Numbered from the stretch's first letter, positions 1 to 8,869 are shown. The stretch: DNA of 35,531 nt from an uncultured Rhodospirillaceae bacterium (GCA_913044215.1 CAJWOT010000010.1:1-35531), one strand, 5' to 3'. Program-made: numbers and translations. Notes: generated by a model not told the origin, from the sequence alone.

Positions 1-73
1 TTAGTTACAAGATCGTGCGGGTCGGCGGTTCCGGTTCGCATTCGCAGGGCATTTCGCGAACGAGGGAGGCATC

Positions 74-1048
74 ATGGCACTCAAACAGATTTTTGCGGCC
101 GGCGCGGCGGTTCTCGCGGCGGTAGCGATAGCACCGGCCCAAGCGGCTGAATTTCCGTCAAAACCGCTGACCGTCGTCGTCGGCTTCGGCGCCGGGGGCG
201 GCACGGATTCCTACGCGCGGGCACTGGCCAGCGTGGCGCCGGAATATATCAACATGCAGCCACTGATCGTGGTCAACAAACCAGGCGGTTCCGGCGTGCC
301 GGCGGCGAAATTCGTCGCGGATGCGAAGCCTGACGGCCACACGATCTATTTGGCCTCCGGCGGATCGTTCTATTTCTCGACCAAGTTCCGCAAGGCGCCT
401 GTGGATCCGATCGCTGACTTCAAGATCGTCTGCATGGTCGGTCGCCTTCTGCCGGGTCTGTTTGTGCATCAGGACAGTGAGTTCAAGGATGCAAAACAGC
501 TGGTCGACTATGCGAAGGCAAATCCCGGCAAGCTGCGCTTCTCGACACCGGGCCGCACCAGCACATGGGGTATCGCCGGGCTGGCCTTCGTCGGCCGCAA
601 CGGCATCAAGGCGCAGGACGTGCCCGCAAAGGGCGGCGCACCGGCGCGCGGGCTGCTGATCGGCAAGCAGGTCGATTTCTCCGTGATCGGCGTTCACCTG
701 ATCAACGGGTTCCAGGACCAGATTCGCGTGTTGGGCTTGATCTTCCCGGAACGGGACCCGAACAACAAGAAGGTTCCGACGATGCAGGAGCAGGGCATCC
801 CGTCAACGGAAGTCTTCACGCCCATGATGCTGATGGTGCCGAAGGCGACGCCGGACGCGACGGTGGTCAAGCTCGATGGCGCCTGCAAGCAGATGACGGC
901 GCACAAGGCATACGGCAAGCTGTTGAAGAAGGCTGGCCTGCCGGCCAAGTATCTCAGCGGACCGGATGCGACGGCCTATTACAACAAGCTGACCGCCACC
1001 TGGTCGCCGATCGTCGACGAACTTAAGAGCAAGAAAAAGAAGAAGTAG
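74..1048 (+). CDS. tctC: TctC-type substrate-binding protein of a tripartite tricarboxylate transporter
   Basis: Periplasmic receptor (Bug family, 324 aa) that captures a carboxylate or related small molecule and hands it to the TctB/TctA membrane pair encoded just downstream. Residues 1-24 form a Sec signal peptide with an AQA/AEF cleavage site, followed by the typical opening FPSKPLTVVVGFGAGGGTD (residues 27-45), where the glycine-rich loop binds the ligand carboxylate. Length is normal for the family (about 320). ATG at 74 has a GGGAGG ribosome-binding site at 64-69. The C-terminus ends in an unusual lysine run (KSKKKKK). The gene leads an apparent tctC-tctB-tctA operon, with a strong hairpin behind it. 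The ligand cannot be told from sequence; many Bug proteins bind compounds other than citrate. Confidence 0.93.
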   Translation: MALKQIFAAGAAVLAAVAIAPAQAAEFPSKPLTVVVGFGAGGGTDSYARALASVAPEYINMQPLIVVNKPGGSGVPAAKFVADAKPDGHTIYLASGGSFYFSTKFRKAPVDPIADFKIVCMVGRLLPGLFVHQDSEFKDAKQLVDYAKANPGKLRFSTPGRTSTWGIAGLAFVGRNGIKAQDVPAKGGAPARGLLIGKQVDFSVIGVHLINGFQDQIRVLGLIFPERDPNNKKVPTMQEQGIPSTEVFTPMMLMVPKATPDATVVKLDGACKQMTAHKAYGKLLKKAGLPAKYLSGPDATAYYNKLTATWSPIVDELKSKKKKK

Positions 1049-1065
1049 CGGCCATACGGCTGAAG

Positions 1066-1090
1066 CGGGGCGGACCTTGGGTTCGCCCCG
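1066..1090 (+). terminator. Intra-operon hairpin between tctC and tctB
   Basis: Arms 1066-1076 and 1080-1090 pair over 11 bp (CGGGGCG with CGCCCCG, then GACC with GGTT including one G-U pair) around a 3-nt loop TTG. The stem is followed by TTCCTTCC, not a clean T-run. It lies 18 bases after the tctC stop, so it probably works as a leaky terminator or as a 3'-end stabiliser that keeps the receptor mRNA more abundant than the membrane genes. The structure is directly visible; its function is inferred. Confidence 0.6.
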
Positions 1091-1122
1091 TTCCTTCCAA
1101 CTGCGAACCAAGTTAACCGTCG

Positions 1123-1641
1123 ATGTCGGCTCGAAGCGATTTCATTTCTGGCCTCGTGATGCTCGCCTGCACGGCGATATTCTACATGGCCGCCCTGGAG
1201 ATCGAAGAAGATCCGTTTGGCGTCGGCATGGAGCCGTACGTCTTTCCGATTGCAATTTGCTATGTGCTGGGCGGCATAACGTTGCTGCTACTGGCGCGTT
1301 CGGCGGTCGGCGCATTTCGCGAAGGTCTCTTCGCTGGCGACTTACAGGAAATCCGCCTGTTCTTCGGTTGGGTTCTGCCTATGGCCGCGATCGCCTTCGC
1401 GTATCTGGGTCTCATCAACCTGTTTCAGTATCTACTGCCGACGATCATCATACTTGCCGCGACGTTGGCGCTGTTCGGCAATCGCGGCGTGAAATGGCTG
1501 GTCACAATTCCGACGATTTCGGGGCTGGTCTACTACGTGACTTTTTTCGGGGTTTTCCGTCTGCTGGAGCCGACCGGCATTCTGATCGAATACGATAATT
1601 TTTACATTTTCGGTGCGATGCGAAAGTTCATCGGCGTTTAG
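1123..1641 (+). CDS. tctB: TctB-type small membrane subunit of the tricarboxylate transporter
   Basis: Small integral membrane subunit (172 aa) of the TTT transporter, acting with TctA in the inner membrane. It has about four hydrophobic segments (near residues 7-25, 40-60, 80-100 and 105-145), and an early EEDPFGVGMEPYVFPI segment resembles the conserved loop after the first helix in TctB proteins. It sits between tctC and tctA, the standard order, 24 bases before tctA. The ATG at 1123 has only a weak ribosome-binding site, which fits a low-level small subunit. TctB proteins are poorly conserved, so the assignment relies on size, topology and position. Confidence 0.85.
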   Translation: MSARSDFISGLVMLACTAIFYMAALEIEEDPFGVGMEPYVFPIAICYVLGGITLLLLARSAVGAFREGLFAGDLQEIRLFFGWVLPMAAIAFAYLGLINLFQYLLPTIIILAATLALFGNRGVKWLVTIPTISGLVYYVTFFGVFRLLEPTGILIEYDNFYIFGAMRKFIGV

Positions 1642-1665
1642 GCGTACGCGGGGACAAGGGGCGAC

Positions 1666-3183
1666 ATGGACCATCCGATCATAGACGGTCTGATCACGCT
1701 GTTTACCAGCGGATGGGCAGTATTCTACGCCGTTCTTGGCACGGCAATCGGGTTGCTCGCCGGTGCGACGCCGGGACTGACCGCATCGGCTGCGATCTCC
1801 ATGATCATTCCGTTGTCGTTCTACATGGAGCCGCTATCGGCGCTGATATTCGTCTATACGATTGGCAAGGCGGCAAGTTTCGGCGGCTCGATCCCGGCGA
1901 TCCTGTTCAACACGCCCGGCACCCCACAGGCGTCGGCGACGCAGATCGAGGGCTATCCTCTGACCCGTCAGGGAAAGCAGGGTAAGGCGCTCAAGATGGC
2001 AGTGCTGGCCTCTGCCCTTGGCGATACCTTCTCCGAATGTTTGCTGATTTTCGGCGCGGCCTTCATCGCGATCTACACCGCGCGAATGGGACCGCCGGAA
2101 ATCTTCGCAGTCTATTGCACCGCTTTTGTTATCATTGGCAGTGTGATCGGGACGTCGATGATCCGCGGCTTGATCAGCACGATGCTCGGCATTCTCTTGG
2201 CGATTATCGGGCTCGATCCGATCAGCTCCATGCCGCGCCTGACCTTCGACGTCAATTATCTGGAAACGGGCATTGGTCTCGTACCGGTTCTGCTCGGCGT
2301 TTTCGTTGTTTCCGAAATATTCGTGCAAATCGCCGACCGCGGCGCACTCGGGGCAGAGCGCATGCTGTCGAAACGCTCGGACGTGCCGCAGGACAATTAT
2401 GTGACCTGGCTGGACTTCCGCCGCTGTCTGCCGGTGATGGCAAAATCGACGGGCATGGGCACGATTATCGGGATGTTGCCCGGCGTCGGTGCCTCGGCAG
2501 CATGCTTCGTCGCCTATGCGGAGGCGAAGCGGTCCGCGAAGCCGGACGACAAGTGGAACGAAGGCGAGATCAAGGGTGTCGCGGCCGCGGAGGCCGCGAA
2601 CAATTCCGTCTCCGGTGCCAATATCATCCCGCTCCTGACATTGGGTATTCCAGGCAGCGTGGCCGCCGCGCTGTTGGGCGGCGTGTTCCTCATTCACGGC
2701 ATGAATATCGGTCCGAAAATCTTCGAAACCGACACGGAGATCATCTACGGCTTGTTCGCGTCCGGTCTGCTTTGCATCGCGACCTATTTCGTGATGGGCT
2801 ATTGGGGCAGCGGCATTATCGGCAAGATCATCGCGAAGGTGCCGGTCCGGGTGATCTACCCGTTCATTTTCATCACGTCGATCGTCGCGGTCTACGCGCT
2901 GCGCAACACGCTATTCGATGTCGGCATGATGTTTGTCTTCGGATTCGTCGGTTACTTCTTCAAAAAGTTCGACTACTCCCTGCCAGCCTTCATCATCGCC
3001 TTCATTCTGGGGCCGGGCGCCGAACGCGCCCTGCGTCAGGCGCTGCTCCTCTCCGAGGACGGCGTGATGATTTTCGCGGAGCGGCCACTCGCGATCTTCT
3101 TTATCTTCCTCGCCGTTCTAGTGATCGGCGTCAGGATCTATCAGTCAATGCACACGGCCCCGAATACCGCTAAGGCAACGTAA
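1666..3183 (+). CDS. tctA: TctA-type large membrane subunit of the tricarboxylate transporter
   Basis: Large permease subunit (505 aa) that carries substrate across the inner membrane, probably driven by an ion gradient. Family hallmarks are visible: an N-terminal GLLAGATPGLTASAAISMI segment, the GSIPAILFNTPGTPQASAT loop, and a second copy of the glycine/proline pattern near the middle (IIGMLPGVGASAACFVAYAEAK, then NIIPLLTLGIPGS), reflecting the internal duplication of TctA. About 11-12 hydrophobic stretches are present and length is normal (about 500). Its last 14 bases overlap the 3' end of the convergent oxidoreductase gene, so there is no room for a separate terminator between them. Confidence 0.94.
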   Translation: MDHPIIDGLITLFTSGWAVFYAVLGTAIGLLAGATPGLTASAAISMIIPLSFYMEPLSALIFVYTIGKAASFGGSIPAILFNTPGTPQASATQIEGYPLTRQGKQGKALKMAVLASALGDTFSECLLIFGAAFIAIYTARMGPPEIFAVYCTAFVIIGSVIGTSMIRGLISTMLGILLAIIGLDPISSMPRLTFDVNYLETGIGLVPVLLGVFVVSEIFVQIADRGALGAERMLSKRSDVPQDNYVTWLDFRRCLPVMAKSTGMGTIIGMLPGVGASAACFVAYAEAKRSAKPDDKWNEGEIKGVAAAEAANNSVSGANIIPLLTLGIPGSVAAALLGGVFLIHGMNIGPKIFETDTEIIYGLFASGLLCIATYFVMGYWGSGIIGKIIAKVPVRVIYPFIFITSIVAVYALRNTLFDVGMMFVFGFVGYFFKKFDYSLPAFIIAFILGPGAERALRQALLLSEDGVMIFAERPLAIFFIFLAVLVIGVRIYQSMHTAPNTAKAT

Positions 3184-4222
3184 CCGCGACGCCTTCCCGC
3201 ACCGAACGGGTTACCGCGTCCGTCCAGTCCATATATTTCACACCGGTCACGAAGTCCGTATGGGTGACTTGCTCCTGGCCGCGTATCGCGCTGACGAATT
3301 CTTCCTCTACGCGCCAACCGCCCGCCTTCGACGGATCGACCGTCACTTCGCTGAGGCCTTCGTCGCCGCGGCCTCCGGCGAAAAGCGTGAACTCGCCGGA
3401 CTTATCCATTTGCAGCAGCAATGTCCCTTCCGTGCCGAAGAGGTAGATGTCGGCATTCGAGGGCGCGTGACCGGAGACGCTAGAAATGCTGAAGCGCATC
3501 TGGCCGCCCGCTTCCAGTTTGCCGATGACGTCGAGATGATCGGGGATCGCCATCGGCCGGCGGCAGCCGTTCTCGTCCTTGCGGTGCGGTACGACAGCTT
3601 GACCGATCGCGTGTACCGTCTTGGCCGGCCCGACCCAGCGCATCATGCATTCGTACCAGATGCCCATCGCCATGATGTTGTTGCCCGACAGGTCGCGGTC
3701 GTGCCGCCAATGGACCGGTGTGTCGTAGTTAGGGAAATTGCTGCCCGCCGTGACGCGCGCGTCGAGCGAGATCAGGTCACCGATGGCGCCGTCGCTGATC
3801 AGACCGATGATCGTGTTGTCGAACTTCAACGAATGCGGGGCTGTGACGATCTGGGCGACCTTGGTCGGGTTGCGTCGCGAGGCGGCCAGCATCATGCGCG
3901 CTTCCGCCGCATTCATCGCCATGCGCGCTTCGCAGAGCACGTGCTTGCCAGCGTCCAATGCCGCGATCGTCATGGGGGCATGCATGTAGGGCCAGGTGCC
4001 GATGCACACCGCGTCGATGGATTGGTCGTTTACGACGTCCATCCAGTCATCAGTGACCCGCGCGACTCCGAACTCGTCCGCGATCCTTTGGCCGGATTCG
4101 ACCGTTCGGTTCGCGACGATATCGAGACTGATATTGTCCTGCGCCAAGAAGCCCGGAATATGGCGCGACCGTGTGTTGCCGCCCGCTCCAATAAGACCCA
4201 CACGCAAGGTTTCGTTTGCCAT
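3170..4222 (-). CDS. Gfo/Idh/MocA family oxidoreductase with altered catalytic motif
   Basis: Predicted cytosolic NAD(P)-dependent dehydrogenase-like protein (350 aa). Residues 9-18 (GLIGAGGNTR) form the Rossmann dinucleotide-binding loop, and the C-terminal half fits the family's alpha/beta domain. The usual active-site motif CEKPMA reads CEARMA (residues 97-102), so the lysine is alanine. In the second motif region, the aspartate and histidine normally used for hydride transfer appear absent (NNIMAMGIWYECMMRW). It may be a diverged dehydrogenase or a non-canonical member. ATG at 4222 has a GGAGGGG ribosome-binding site. It overlaps the tctA 3' end on the opposite strand and follows the YbjN-like gene by 95 bases. 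Substrate unknown. Confidence 0.88.
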   Translation of the reverse strand: MANETLRVGLIGAGGNTRSRHIPGFLAQDNISLDIVANRTVESGQRIADEFGVARVTDDWMDVVNDQSIDAVCIGTWPYMHAPMTIAALDAGKHVLCEARMAMNAAEARMMLAASRRNPTKVAQIVTAPHSLKFDNTIIGLISDGAIGDLISLDARVTAGSNFPNYDTPVHWRHDRDLSGNNIMAMGIWYECMMRWVGPAKTVHAIGQAVVPHRKDENGCRRPMAIPDHLDVIGKLEAGGQMRFSISSVSGHAPSNADIYLFGTEGTLLLQMDKSGEFTLFAGGRGDEGLSEVTVDPSKAGGWRVEEEFVSAIRGQEQVTHTDFVTGVKYMDWTDAVTRSVREGVAVTLP

Positions 4223-4317
4223 TTCGGCCCCTCCAAATCACTGATGTTTTGCCAGGGGGCGGATACTGGCACGCATCCTCCGCCAGTTCAAAGCTGTTCA
4301 CAGGGGTACCGAGGGCC

Positions 4318-4857
4318 CTAGATCGCGAGGCCTTTTTCCAGGAGTTTCTCGATCAACTCACGCTCGATGATGCCGGAACTGTCGCCACCGCCATAGGCGA
4401 TGCCGCCGGAGCTGTAGGTCTTGCCGATGGTTCGGGCAAGATTCACCGTTTGGCCAATACCGGACAGAAATTCAGCATCGCTCAGCGACTTAAACATGTG
4501 GAGATATGCCGCCCAAACAATGTCGCGGGCAATGGCGTAACGCGCATCCAATGTGGTGTCGAAATTCGCCTGCATCAGCCGCCGGAACAATGTCTCGGGG
4601 ATGCTCTCGGTCTTGGTGATACCCACGAGAATGCGCATCCGGTTCGCCCGTGTATCGGTTACTACAAAGACGGGAATGCCTTCGATGCGGAACCGCCACT
4701 GTCCGTCCGCTGGCCGAGTGACGGTGTATCCGACCGCATCGATCAGATCGTTCATGCGGGCGATCGTCATACCGTCCTCGTTGTCAGATCGATCCGCCAG
4801 CGCCGGACCATTGACGCAAACCAGCAACGAGACAAGAACAGCCACAATTCGAAACAT
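4318..4857 (-). CDS. Exported YbjN/type III chaperone-fold-like protein
   Basis: A 179-residue protein starting at 4857; an in-frame upstream ATG at 4938 exists but would bury the signal peptide. The 4857 start has a GAGG box about 8 bases upstream, and residues 1-21 make a typical Sec signal peptide (MFRIVAVLVSLLVC, then an ALA cleavage site). The mature part begins with an acidic segment, then a pattern (MNDLIDAVGYTV, WRFRIEGIPVFVV, RILVGI, MQANFD) that resembles YbjN/TY-Chap sensory-chaperone folds. The C-terminus is glycine-rich, then helical. A periplasmic location is predicted. Function unknown; the fold assignment is from pattern only. Confidence 0.75.
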   Translation of the reverse strand: MFRIVAVLVSLLVCVNGPALADRSDNEDGMTIARMNDLIDAVGYTVTRPADGQWRFRIEGIPVFVVTDTRANRMRILVGITKTESIPETLFRRLMQANFDTTLDARYAIARDIVWAAYLHMFKSLSDAEFLSGIGQTVNLARTIGKTYSSGGIAYGGGDSSGIIERELIEKLLEKGLAI

Positions 4858-5048
4858 TGGAACCTCATTCGCCAGGAGTATCCGCTGCGATAGCACAGAT
4901 GGGGACACAGGGCCGCGCAACTTTCGGTGAACGGGCAACCGGTTTCGGTCCCTTGCATAGCATTAACGGTTTGTAAAATAAGCCTTTGTCACTGTTTCGC
5001 CGTGCCGCGAGACCGCTGAAACGGGTGGTGGCGGTGTCGGCACTTGAT

Positions 5049-5054
5049 TATAAT
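5049..5054 (+). promoter_or_regulatory. Possible -10 box for the S41 protease gene
   Basis: A perfect TATAAT, preceded by a TG dinucleotide one base further away than an ideal extended -10. No good -35 is seen at the right distance. It lies 44 bases before the chosen start codon. Weak evidence. Confidence 0.3.
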
Positions 5055-5097
5055 CCGCGCACTTTACCGGACGAACCATTGTTGGACCGCTTGCCGC

Positions 5098-6357
5098 ATG
5101 AACGTTATTCGCGCTGCTCTGTTCCTTCTTCTGACCGGGTTGGTTGTCGGTTGCGGTATCGCGCAGCATTCGCCTGGTCCAGAAGCCCGTGTCGCGGCCA
5201 AGTCTCTGGCAGAGCAGGTAGGCACATCGGAGAATGGTTCAGGAGCGCAGTTTCAGCTCTTTGCCAAAGTCTTCGATCAAGTCCGCACCCTTTATGTTGA
5301 CGAGGTCGACGATGCGAAGCTGCTGACGGCGGCAGCCGACGGTATGCGCAAGGCTTTTCCCGAACCGGCAAGCGCGGCGGAGGATAAGCTGGTCGGCGCT
5401 GCGATCGAAGGCATGCTGGCGGCGCTCGATCCATACAGTGCTTATCTGAACAATCGCAGCTATAGCGCGGTGCGGGACCAGACACGGGGCGAGTTCGGGG
5501 GGATCGGATTACAGGTCACCAAAGAAGGCGACTTCATCAAAGTCATAAGCCCCATCGACGGGACCCCTGCCGCGCAAGCAGGCGTAAAAGCGGGAGATTT
5601 GATCACCCATGCCGATGGACACCCGCTGGTTGGCATGACGCTTCGGGCGTCCGTGTTGCGGCTGCGGGGCCCGGCGGGCAGTGAGGTGTTGCTCACGGTG
5701 AAACGGGCGGATCTGGAGCCCTTCGGAGTCGCAATCGTCCGAGCCCGCATCCACATCAAGGCGGTGCGTTGGTCGCTCCAGGACGGTATCGGCTATATCC
5801 GTATCTCCAGTTTTACCGAGAAAGCGACTCGGGAGTTCGTTGAAGCGGTCGAGACCATGCGCAGCCAGGGCGGCGATACGCTGCTGGGCCTCGTGCTTGA
5901 TCTGCGGAATAATCCGGGCGGCTTGCTTGAGCAATCTGTGTTGATTTCCGACGAGCTGCTGGAGCGCGGCACGATCGTTTCCACGCGGAGCCGGGTCGAT
6001 CAGCGGTTTTTCAACGCGCGTGCCGGCGATATCGCAGTGGGGCTGCCCATCGTCGTTTTGGTGAATGACGGTTCCGCCTCGGCCGCGGAGATTTTGGCCG
6101 GCGCATTGAAAGACCATGGCCGCGCAATTCTCGTCGGCGGCCGGACGTTCGGGAAAGGGTCGGTGCAGACCATTATTCCGTTTGAGAATAACGACGGGTT
6201 GAAGCTGACGACCGCGCGCTACTACACACCATCCGGCAAATCGGTTGATGGCGGCATCGAGCCCAACATACTCGTGAAGCAGGATCCCGACCGTGAGGGC
6301 GACGAGCAACGCGAGCGGGCCAACCTCGAATTGTCGCGCTTGGCAACGGCCCGTTAG
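5098..6357 (+). CDS. Lipoprotein C-terminal processing peptidase (S41 family, CtpA-like)
   Basis: Serine protease that trims or degrades exported proteins from the C-terminus. Starting at 5098 (419 aa) gives a lipoprotein signal ending in LVVGC, lipidated at Cys19; the in-frame start at 5044 would push that signal inward. Order: helical N-terminal region, PDZ domain about residues 132-202 (GGIGLQV to VKR), then the S41 catalytic domain. Catalytic serine is in NDGSASAAEI (Ser326) and lysine in TFGKGSVQ (Lys353). It is predicted to sit on a membrane facing the periplasm. It is a different gene from the ctpA that alphaproteobacteria usually keep near envC and rppH, so it may be a paralogue. Its end overlaps the convergent kinase gene by 4 bases. 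Confidence 0.92.
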   Translation: MNVIRAALFLLLTGLVVGCGIAQHSPGPEARVAAKSLAEQVGTSENGSGAQFQLFAKVFDQVRTLYVDEVDDAKLLTAAADGMRKAFPEPASAAEDKLVGAAIEGMLAALDPYSAYLNNRSYSAVRDQTRGEFGGIGLQVTKEGDFIKVISPIDGTPAAQAGVKAGDLITHADGHPLVGMTLRASVLRLRGPAGSEVLLTVKRADLEPFGVAIVRARIHIKAVRWSLQDGIGYIRISSFTEKATREFVEAVETMRSQGGDTLLGLVLDLRNNPGGLLEQSVLISDELLERGTIVSTRSRVDQRFFNARAGDIAVGLPIVVLVNDGSASAAEILAGALKDHGRAILVGGRTFGKGSVQTIIPFENNDGLKLTTARYYTPSGKSVDGGIEPNILVKQDPDREGDEQRERANLELSRLATAR

Positions 6358-7277
6358 GTCGTTTTTTCAGCCGCACCCAGCTGAACCATCACAGGGTCGA
6401 CGTCGGACGTGACGGGGATACCGATCTGTGCTCCCTCCCTGGTACAGGCGAGCGCCGCAGCGGCACTGGCCCGGCGTGCGGCGTCCACAATATCGAGGCC
6501 GGCATCCAATCCCGCGGCCAGATAGCCGACATAGGTGTCACCGGCGCCGGTCGTGTCGGTGGGCGTGACGTTTAGCGCCGGGATCGCGTAGCCGCCGGAC
6601 GGACCGTGCAACACCGCGCCTGCTTTTCCCAAGGTCAGAACGCAGGTCAGCCCAAAGCGTTCGGCGAGTTGCCCGGGGATGTCTTCCGGTGTGTGTGTAT
6701 CGATACCCGTCGCGGCTGCGATCGCCGCGCCTTCGATTTCGTTGACGATCAGATAATCGAGCCGCTCCAGCGCCGACGCGGGTACCGGTGCGGCAGGTGC
6801 CACATTCAGGGCCGTCCGAGCGCCACGCTCACGGGCGCGTTCGAGCAGCGCCCAGTTTTCTGCCAGGTCCACTTCCATCTGCAGCAACAGAAGCGTGTCC
6901 GGGCCGAGCAGCGCGTCGGGCACCTGCGCGGCCCGTGTCGACAGGTTCGCCCCGCTCGCGACGACGATCGAATTTTCACAGTCCTTGTCGACACTGATTG
7001 CCGCGCAGGCGGTGGGGGCGTCGACCGTCGCGACGGCATTCGTTTCGACGCCTGAGTTGCGCATGGTATCGACCGCTAGCGCAGCGAAGCCGTCAGCACC
7101 GACGCAGCCGACCATGGTGGTTTTCGCGCCGGCCCGGGCGGCGGCGGCGGCCTGGTTAGCCCCCTTACCGCCGGGGGAGGCGAGATAGCCGGGGCACAGT
7201 ACGGTTTCGCCGGGTGCGGGCTGGTGATCGACGCGGAAGGTCAAATCAACATTGATGGATCCGAAGACGACGATCAT
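6354..7277 (-). CDS. rbsK: Ribokinase-like PfkB-family sugar kinase
   Basis: Cytosolic kinase (307 aa) that phosphorylates a sugar or nucleoside using ATP. The PfkB signatures are present: SPGGKGANQA at residues 34-43 (substrate-binding motif), Asn179-Glu180 in the magnesium/ATP region, and DTTGAGDTYVGY starting at residue 241, with catalytic base Asp247. Length matches RbsK. ATG at 7277 has a perfect AGGAGG and overlaps the stop of the upstream MFS gene (ATGA-type), implying translational coupling. Other PfkB kinases such as nucleoside kinases are alternatives, but the N-terminal GSINVDL and the GGKGANQA motif favour ribokinase. Confidence 0.87.
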   Translation of the reverse strand: MIVVFGSINVDLTFRVDHQPAPGETVLCPGYLASPGGKGANQAAAAARAGAKTTMVGCVGADGFAALAVDTMRNSGVETNAVATVDAPTACAAISVDKDCENSIVVASGANLSTRAAQVPDALLGPDTLLLLQMEVDLAENWALLERARERGARTALNVAPAAPVPASALERLDYLIVNEIEGAAIAAATGIDTHTPEDIPGQLAERFGLTCVLTLGKAGAVLHGPSGGYAIPALNVTPTDTTGAGDTYVGYLAAGLDAGLDIVDAARRASAAAALACTREGAQIGIPVTSDVDPVMVQLGAAEKTT

Positions 7278-8854
7278 TGCAACCTCCTGCGAAAACGGAA
7301 TGGCGCGCCCTTGCGCGTGATGGCCATGATCCAGGCGGGTACCAGGCCGAATAGGGTGACGATGCCCAGGGCGGCAAAGGCGTCCTGGAATCCCAGTGTG
7401 CTCGCCTGGGCGTAGATGACGTCGCCGAGAAAATGCAGCGCGCCCGGTTCCCGCACCGTTTGCGGCACACCGGCTTCGGTCAGCAAGCGGATCAAGGCTT
7501 CGCGCATTTCCTGGCTCGTGTGGTGCGCGGCGGTCTGCATGGCTGCGAAGGCGTCACCATGGAATGGGATGCGCAGTTCCAGGAAGACGACCAGGCCGTT
7601 CGTGCCGATCACCGCGCCGAGCTGCCGCATCAGATTGACCGCGCCGGAGCCCTGGTTCAACAGTTCGGGCGGCAATGATCGCAAAGCGGCCGCGTTGGTG
7701 ACCGGCCGTGTGAAGGCGGTGCCGGCGCGAATGAAGATGGTGAAAGCGACGATTGTCCAGAACGGTGTGTTCACGTCCGCCGTGGCCAATGCCAGGAAGG
7801 CGATCCCGAATGCGATCAGCCCGATATAGATCAGCACATGCGGTGGCCAGCTATCCGCCAACCGTCCGGTCAGCGGATACATGATCAGCAATGATAGGCC
7901 GCCCGGCATCATGATGAGGCCGGCATCGAAGGCGGTGTAGTTCTGAATCTGCTGGACGAACAGGGGGACAAGAAATGTCGATGACAGAAAGGCGCAGCCG
8001 GCGAAGAAGGCGATCGCGCTGGCGGCGACGAACTGAATGTTGCGGAACAGCGCCAGATTGATGAACGGGGCATCGCCGTAGATCTGGCGGAACGCGAAAC
8101 CGAGTGTCGCGGCGCCGCCGAGCGTGAACAGCCCGATGATCTCGTTTGAACTCCAGCCGAGCCGCTGCCCGTAGCTGAAGCCCAGTAGCAATCCGCTCAT
8201 CGCGATGCAGAAGAAGACGAAGCCGATGAAGTCGAACCGCGGGAGGCGCTTCGGCATGGCCCGGCTCGGCATGAACAGCAGTCCCATGAGCAGCGCCACG
8301 CCGGTGCTCGGCAGAGTTAGCAGGAAGACGTAGCGCCAGTTGAAGAACTCGATCGCCAGCCCGCCCATCATTGGCCCCAGGGTGGGCGCCAGTACCATGC
8401 CCATGCTGTAGAAGCCCATCGAACTGCCTTTGCGGTTCGTCGGGAAGACGCTGAAGGTCACGGTCATGCCCAGCGGCATGATGATTCCCGACGATGCGCC
8501 CTGCAGCACGCGGCCGATCATCAGCGTCTCGGTGTTGTGGGCAAGCCCGCTCATCGCCGCACCGATGATGAAAACGAGGAGCGCCCCGGTATAGGTCTTC
8601 CTTTCGCCGAAGGACTCGATCAGCCAACTGCTGATCAGCATGCCGGCCGTAGTCGCGGCGAAATAGCCGGTCGACAGCAATTGTGCCTGGTCGCGCCCGA
8701 TACCGAACGCGCCCATGATGTCCGGAAAGGCGACATTGACCGTTGAACTGGCCAGGATCGCCGTCATACCGCCGATCATGCCGGTGATCGCCGCCAGCCA
8801 TTTATAGGCGGGACCGTAACGGTCGAAGAGGGTTTCGATACTTTCGGCGCGCAC
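7274..8854 (-). CDS. DHA2-type MFS transporter (EmrB/QacA family)
   Basis: Inner-membrane major facilitator protein (526 aa), predicted 14 transmembrane segments, of the proton-driven multidrug efflux family. Hallmarks: ILASSTVNVAFPDI (residues 34-47, motif D1 region), SWLIESFGERKTYTGA (motif A), and GRVLQGASSGIIMPLGMT (motif B/C region). The start is GTG at 8854 with a weak ribosome-binding site; no better in-frame start exists before the first helix. It overlaps the downstream ribokinase by 4 bases. Efflux is the family norm, but coupling with a sugar kinase leaves open export or import of a sugar-like compound. Confidence 0.88.
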   Translation of the reverse strand: MRAESIETLFDRYGPAYKWLAAITGMIGGMTAILASSTVNVAFPDIMGAFGIGRDQAQLLSTGYFAATTAGMLISSWLIESFGERKTYTGALLVFIIGAAMSGLAHNTETLMIGRVLQGASSGIIMPLGMTVTFSVFPTNRKGSSMGFYSMGMVLAPTLGPMMGGLAIEFFNWRYVFLLTLPSTGVALLMGLLFMPSRAMPKRLPRFDFIGFVFFCIAMSGLLLGFSYGQRLGWSSNEIIGLFTLGGAATLGFAFRQIYGDAPFINLALFRNIQFVAASAIAFFAGCAFLSSTFLVPLFVQQIQNYTAFDAGLIMMPGGLSLLIMYPLTGRLADSWPPHVLIYIGLIAFGIAFLALATADVNTPFWTIVAFTIFIRAGTAFTRPVTNAAALRSLPPELLNQGSGAVNLMRQLGAVIGTNGLVVFLELRIPFHGDAFAAMQTAAHHTSQEMREALIRLLTEAGVPQTVREPGALHFLGDVIYAQASTLGFQDAFAALGIVTLFGLVPAWIMAITRKGAPFRFRRRLQ

Positions 8855-8869
8855 AACCGCACTCGTTCA

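Noticed and set aside
2037-3173. 378-codon plus-strand frame inside tctA
   Set aside because: Arg/His-rich out-of-frame reading of tctA with no hydrophobic segments or motif.
3260-4321. 353-codon plus-strand frame opposite the Gfo/Idh/MocA gene
   Set aside because: Low-complexity Arg/Asp/Val-rich product and no ribosome-binding site; the minus-strand gene has a Rossmann motif and good start.
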